DNA of 5,827 bases from Sutterella sp. UBA1442 (GTDB taxonomy: Bacteria > Pseudomonadota > Gammaproteobacteria > Burkholderiales > Burkholderiaceae_F), in the NCBI GenBank assembly GCA_002329575.1, contig DCTK01000028.1:9207-15033 (forward strand), in the 5' to 3' direction. Position numbers and translations under genes: made by a program. Under the pieces are notes generated by a model. The model was given only the letters and a program-made list of their open reading frames with translations, was not told the DNA's origin and did no database searches. Shown here piece after piece: positions 5,770-5,827 of the stretch; within the stretch, counting starts at the first letter, position 1; each line of letters begins with the position of its first letter.

Positions 5770-5780
5770 TCGCAATCCGT
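5751..5780. repeat. Inverted repeat flanking the -10 box of the outward promoter
   Basis: The left arm TCGGATTACG (5751-5760) and the right arm CGCAATCCGT (5771-5780) are inverted copies matching at 8 of 10 positions, with a perfect 6-bp core CGGATT/AATCCG. The 10-bp gap holds the -10 hexamer almost exactly centred, and arm centres are 20 bp apart, about two turns of DNA, so both would face the same side. This is the geometry expected of a dimeric repressor site, though no regulator can be named. Confidence 0.45.
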
Positions 5781-5827
5781 TGCTTTTTGAAGCACGAAAG
5801 TCCAGATCTTGTGGTTAAAAAATATTT

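Overview
The window is an ordinary stretch of bacterial chromosome, about half G+C, with short intergenic gaps and no mobile element, phage gene or CRISPR array. The MltA–Rpe–Gph–Ung neighbourhood, a periplasmic DsbC and the promoter style suggest a betaproteobacterium (Burkholderiales). The moderate G+C and compact layout would fit a host-associated group such as Sutterellaceae; this placement is an inference from gene content and memory, not from a search.

Layout from left to right. Bases 1-49 hold the 5' part of a tRNA-Phe gene (anticodon GAA, minus strand, cut by the window edge) with its promoter at 66-94. Next is a tight minus-strand operon, in transcription order rpe (2727-1963), gph (1976-1272), a small exported LprI-like gene (1275-874) and ung (862-140). 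The genes overlap by 14 bp, overlap by 4 bp, and are separated by 11 bp. Two of the starts are GTG. In the opposite direction, mltA (2826-4004, plus strand) diverges from rpe across a 98-bp region in which two back-to-back candidate promoters share their upstream halves. mltA meets a TauE/SafE-type membrane permease gene (4826-4020, minus) tail to tail, 15 bp apart, under a hairpin covering both stop codons. Upstream of the permease, also on the minus strand, is dsbC (5595-4879), closed by a clear rho-independent terminator at 4841-4870. The last 232 bp contain the dsbC promoter and a strong outward plus-strand promoter (5742-5769) whose -10 box sits between the arms of an inverted repeat. Its gene lies beyond the window.

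Functions. Rpe (pentose phosphate and Calvin-type sugar exchange) and Gph (2-phosphoglycolate removal) are metabolic housekeeping. Ung is uracil base-excision repair. MltA (outer-membrane murein lytic transglycosylase), the LprI-like protein and DsbC (disulfide isomerase) are all exported envelope proteins. The TauE/SafE protein probably exports a small sulfur-containing or organic anion. No convincing new system is visible. The points most worth checking are the apparent absence of trp genes between gph and ung with an LprI-like gene in their place, the inverted repeat around the outgoing promoter, and an unusual cis-Pro neighbourhood in DsbC.
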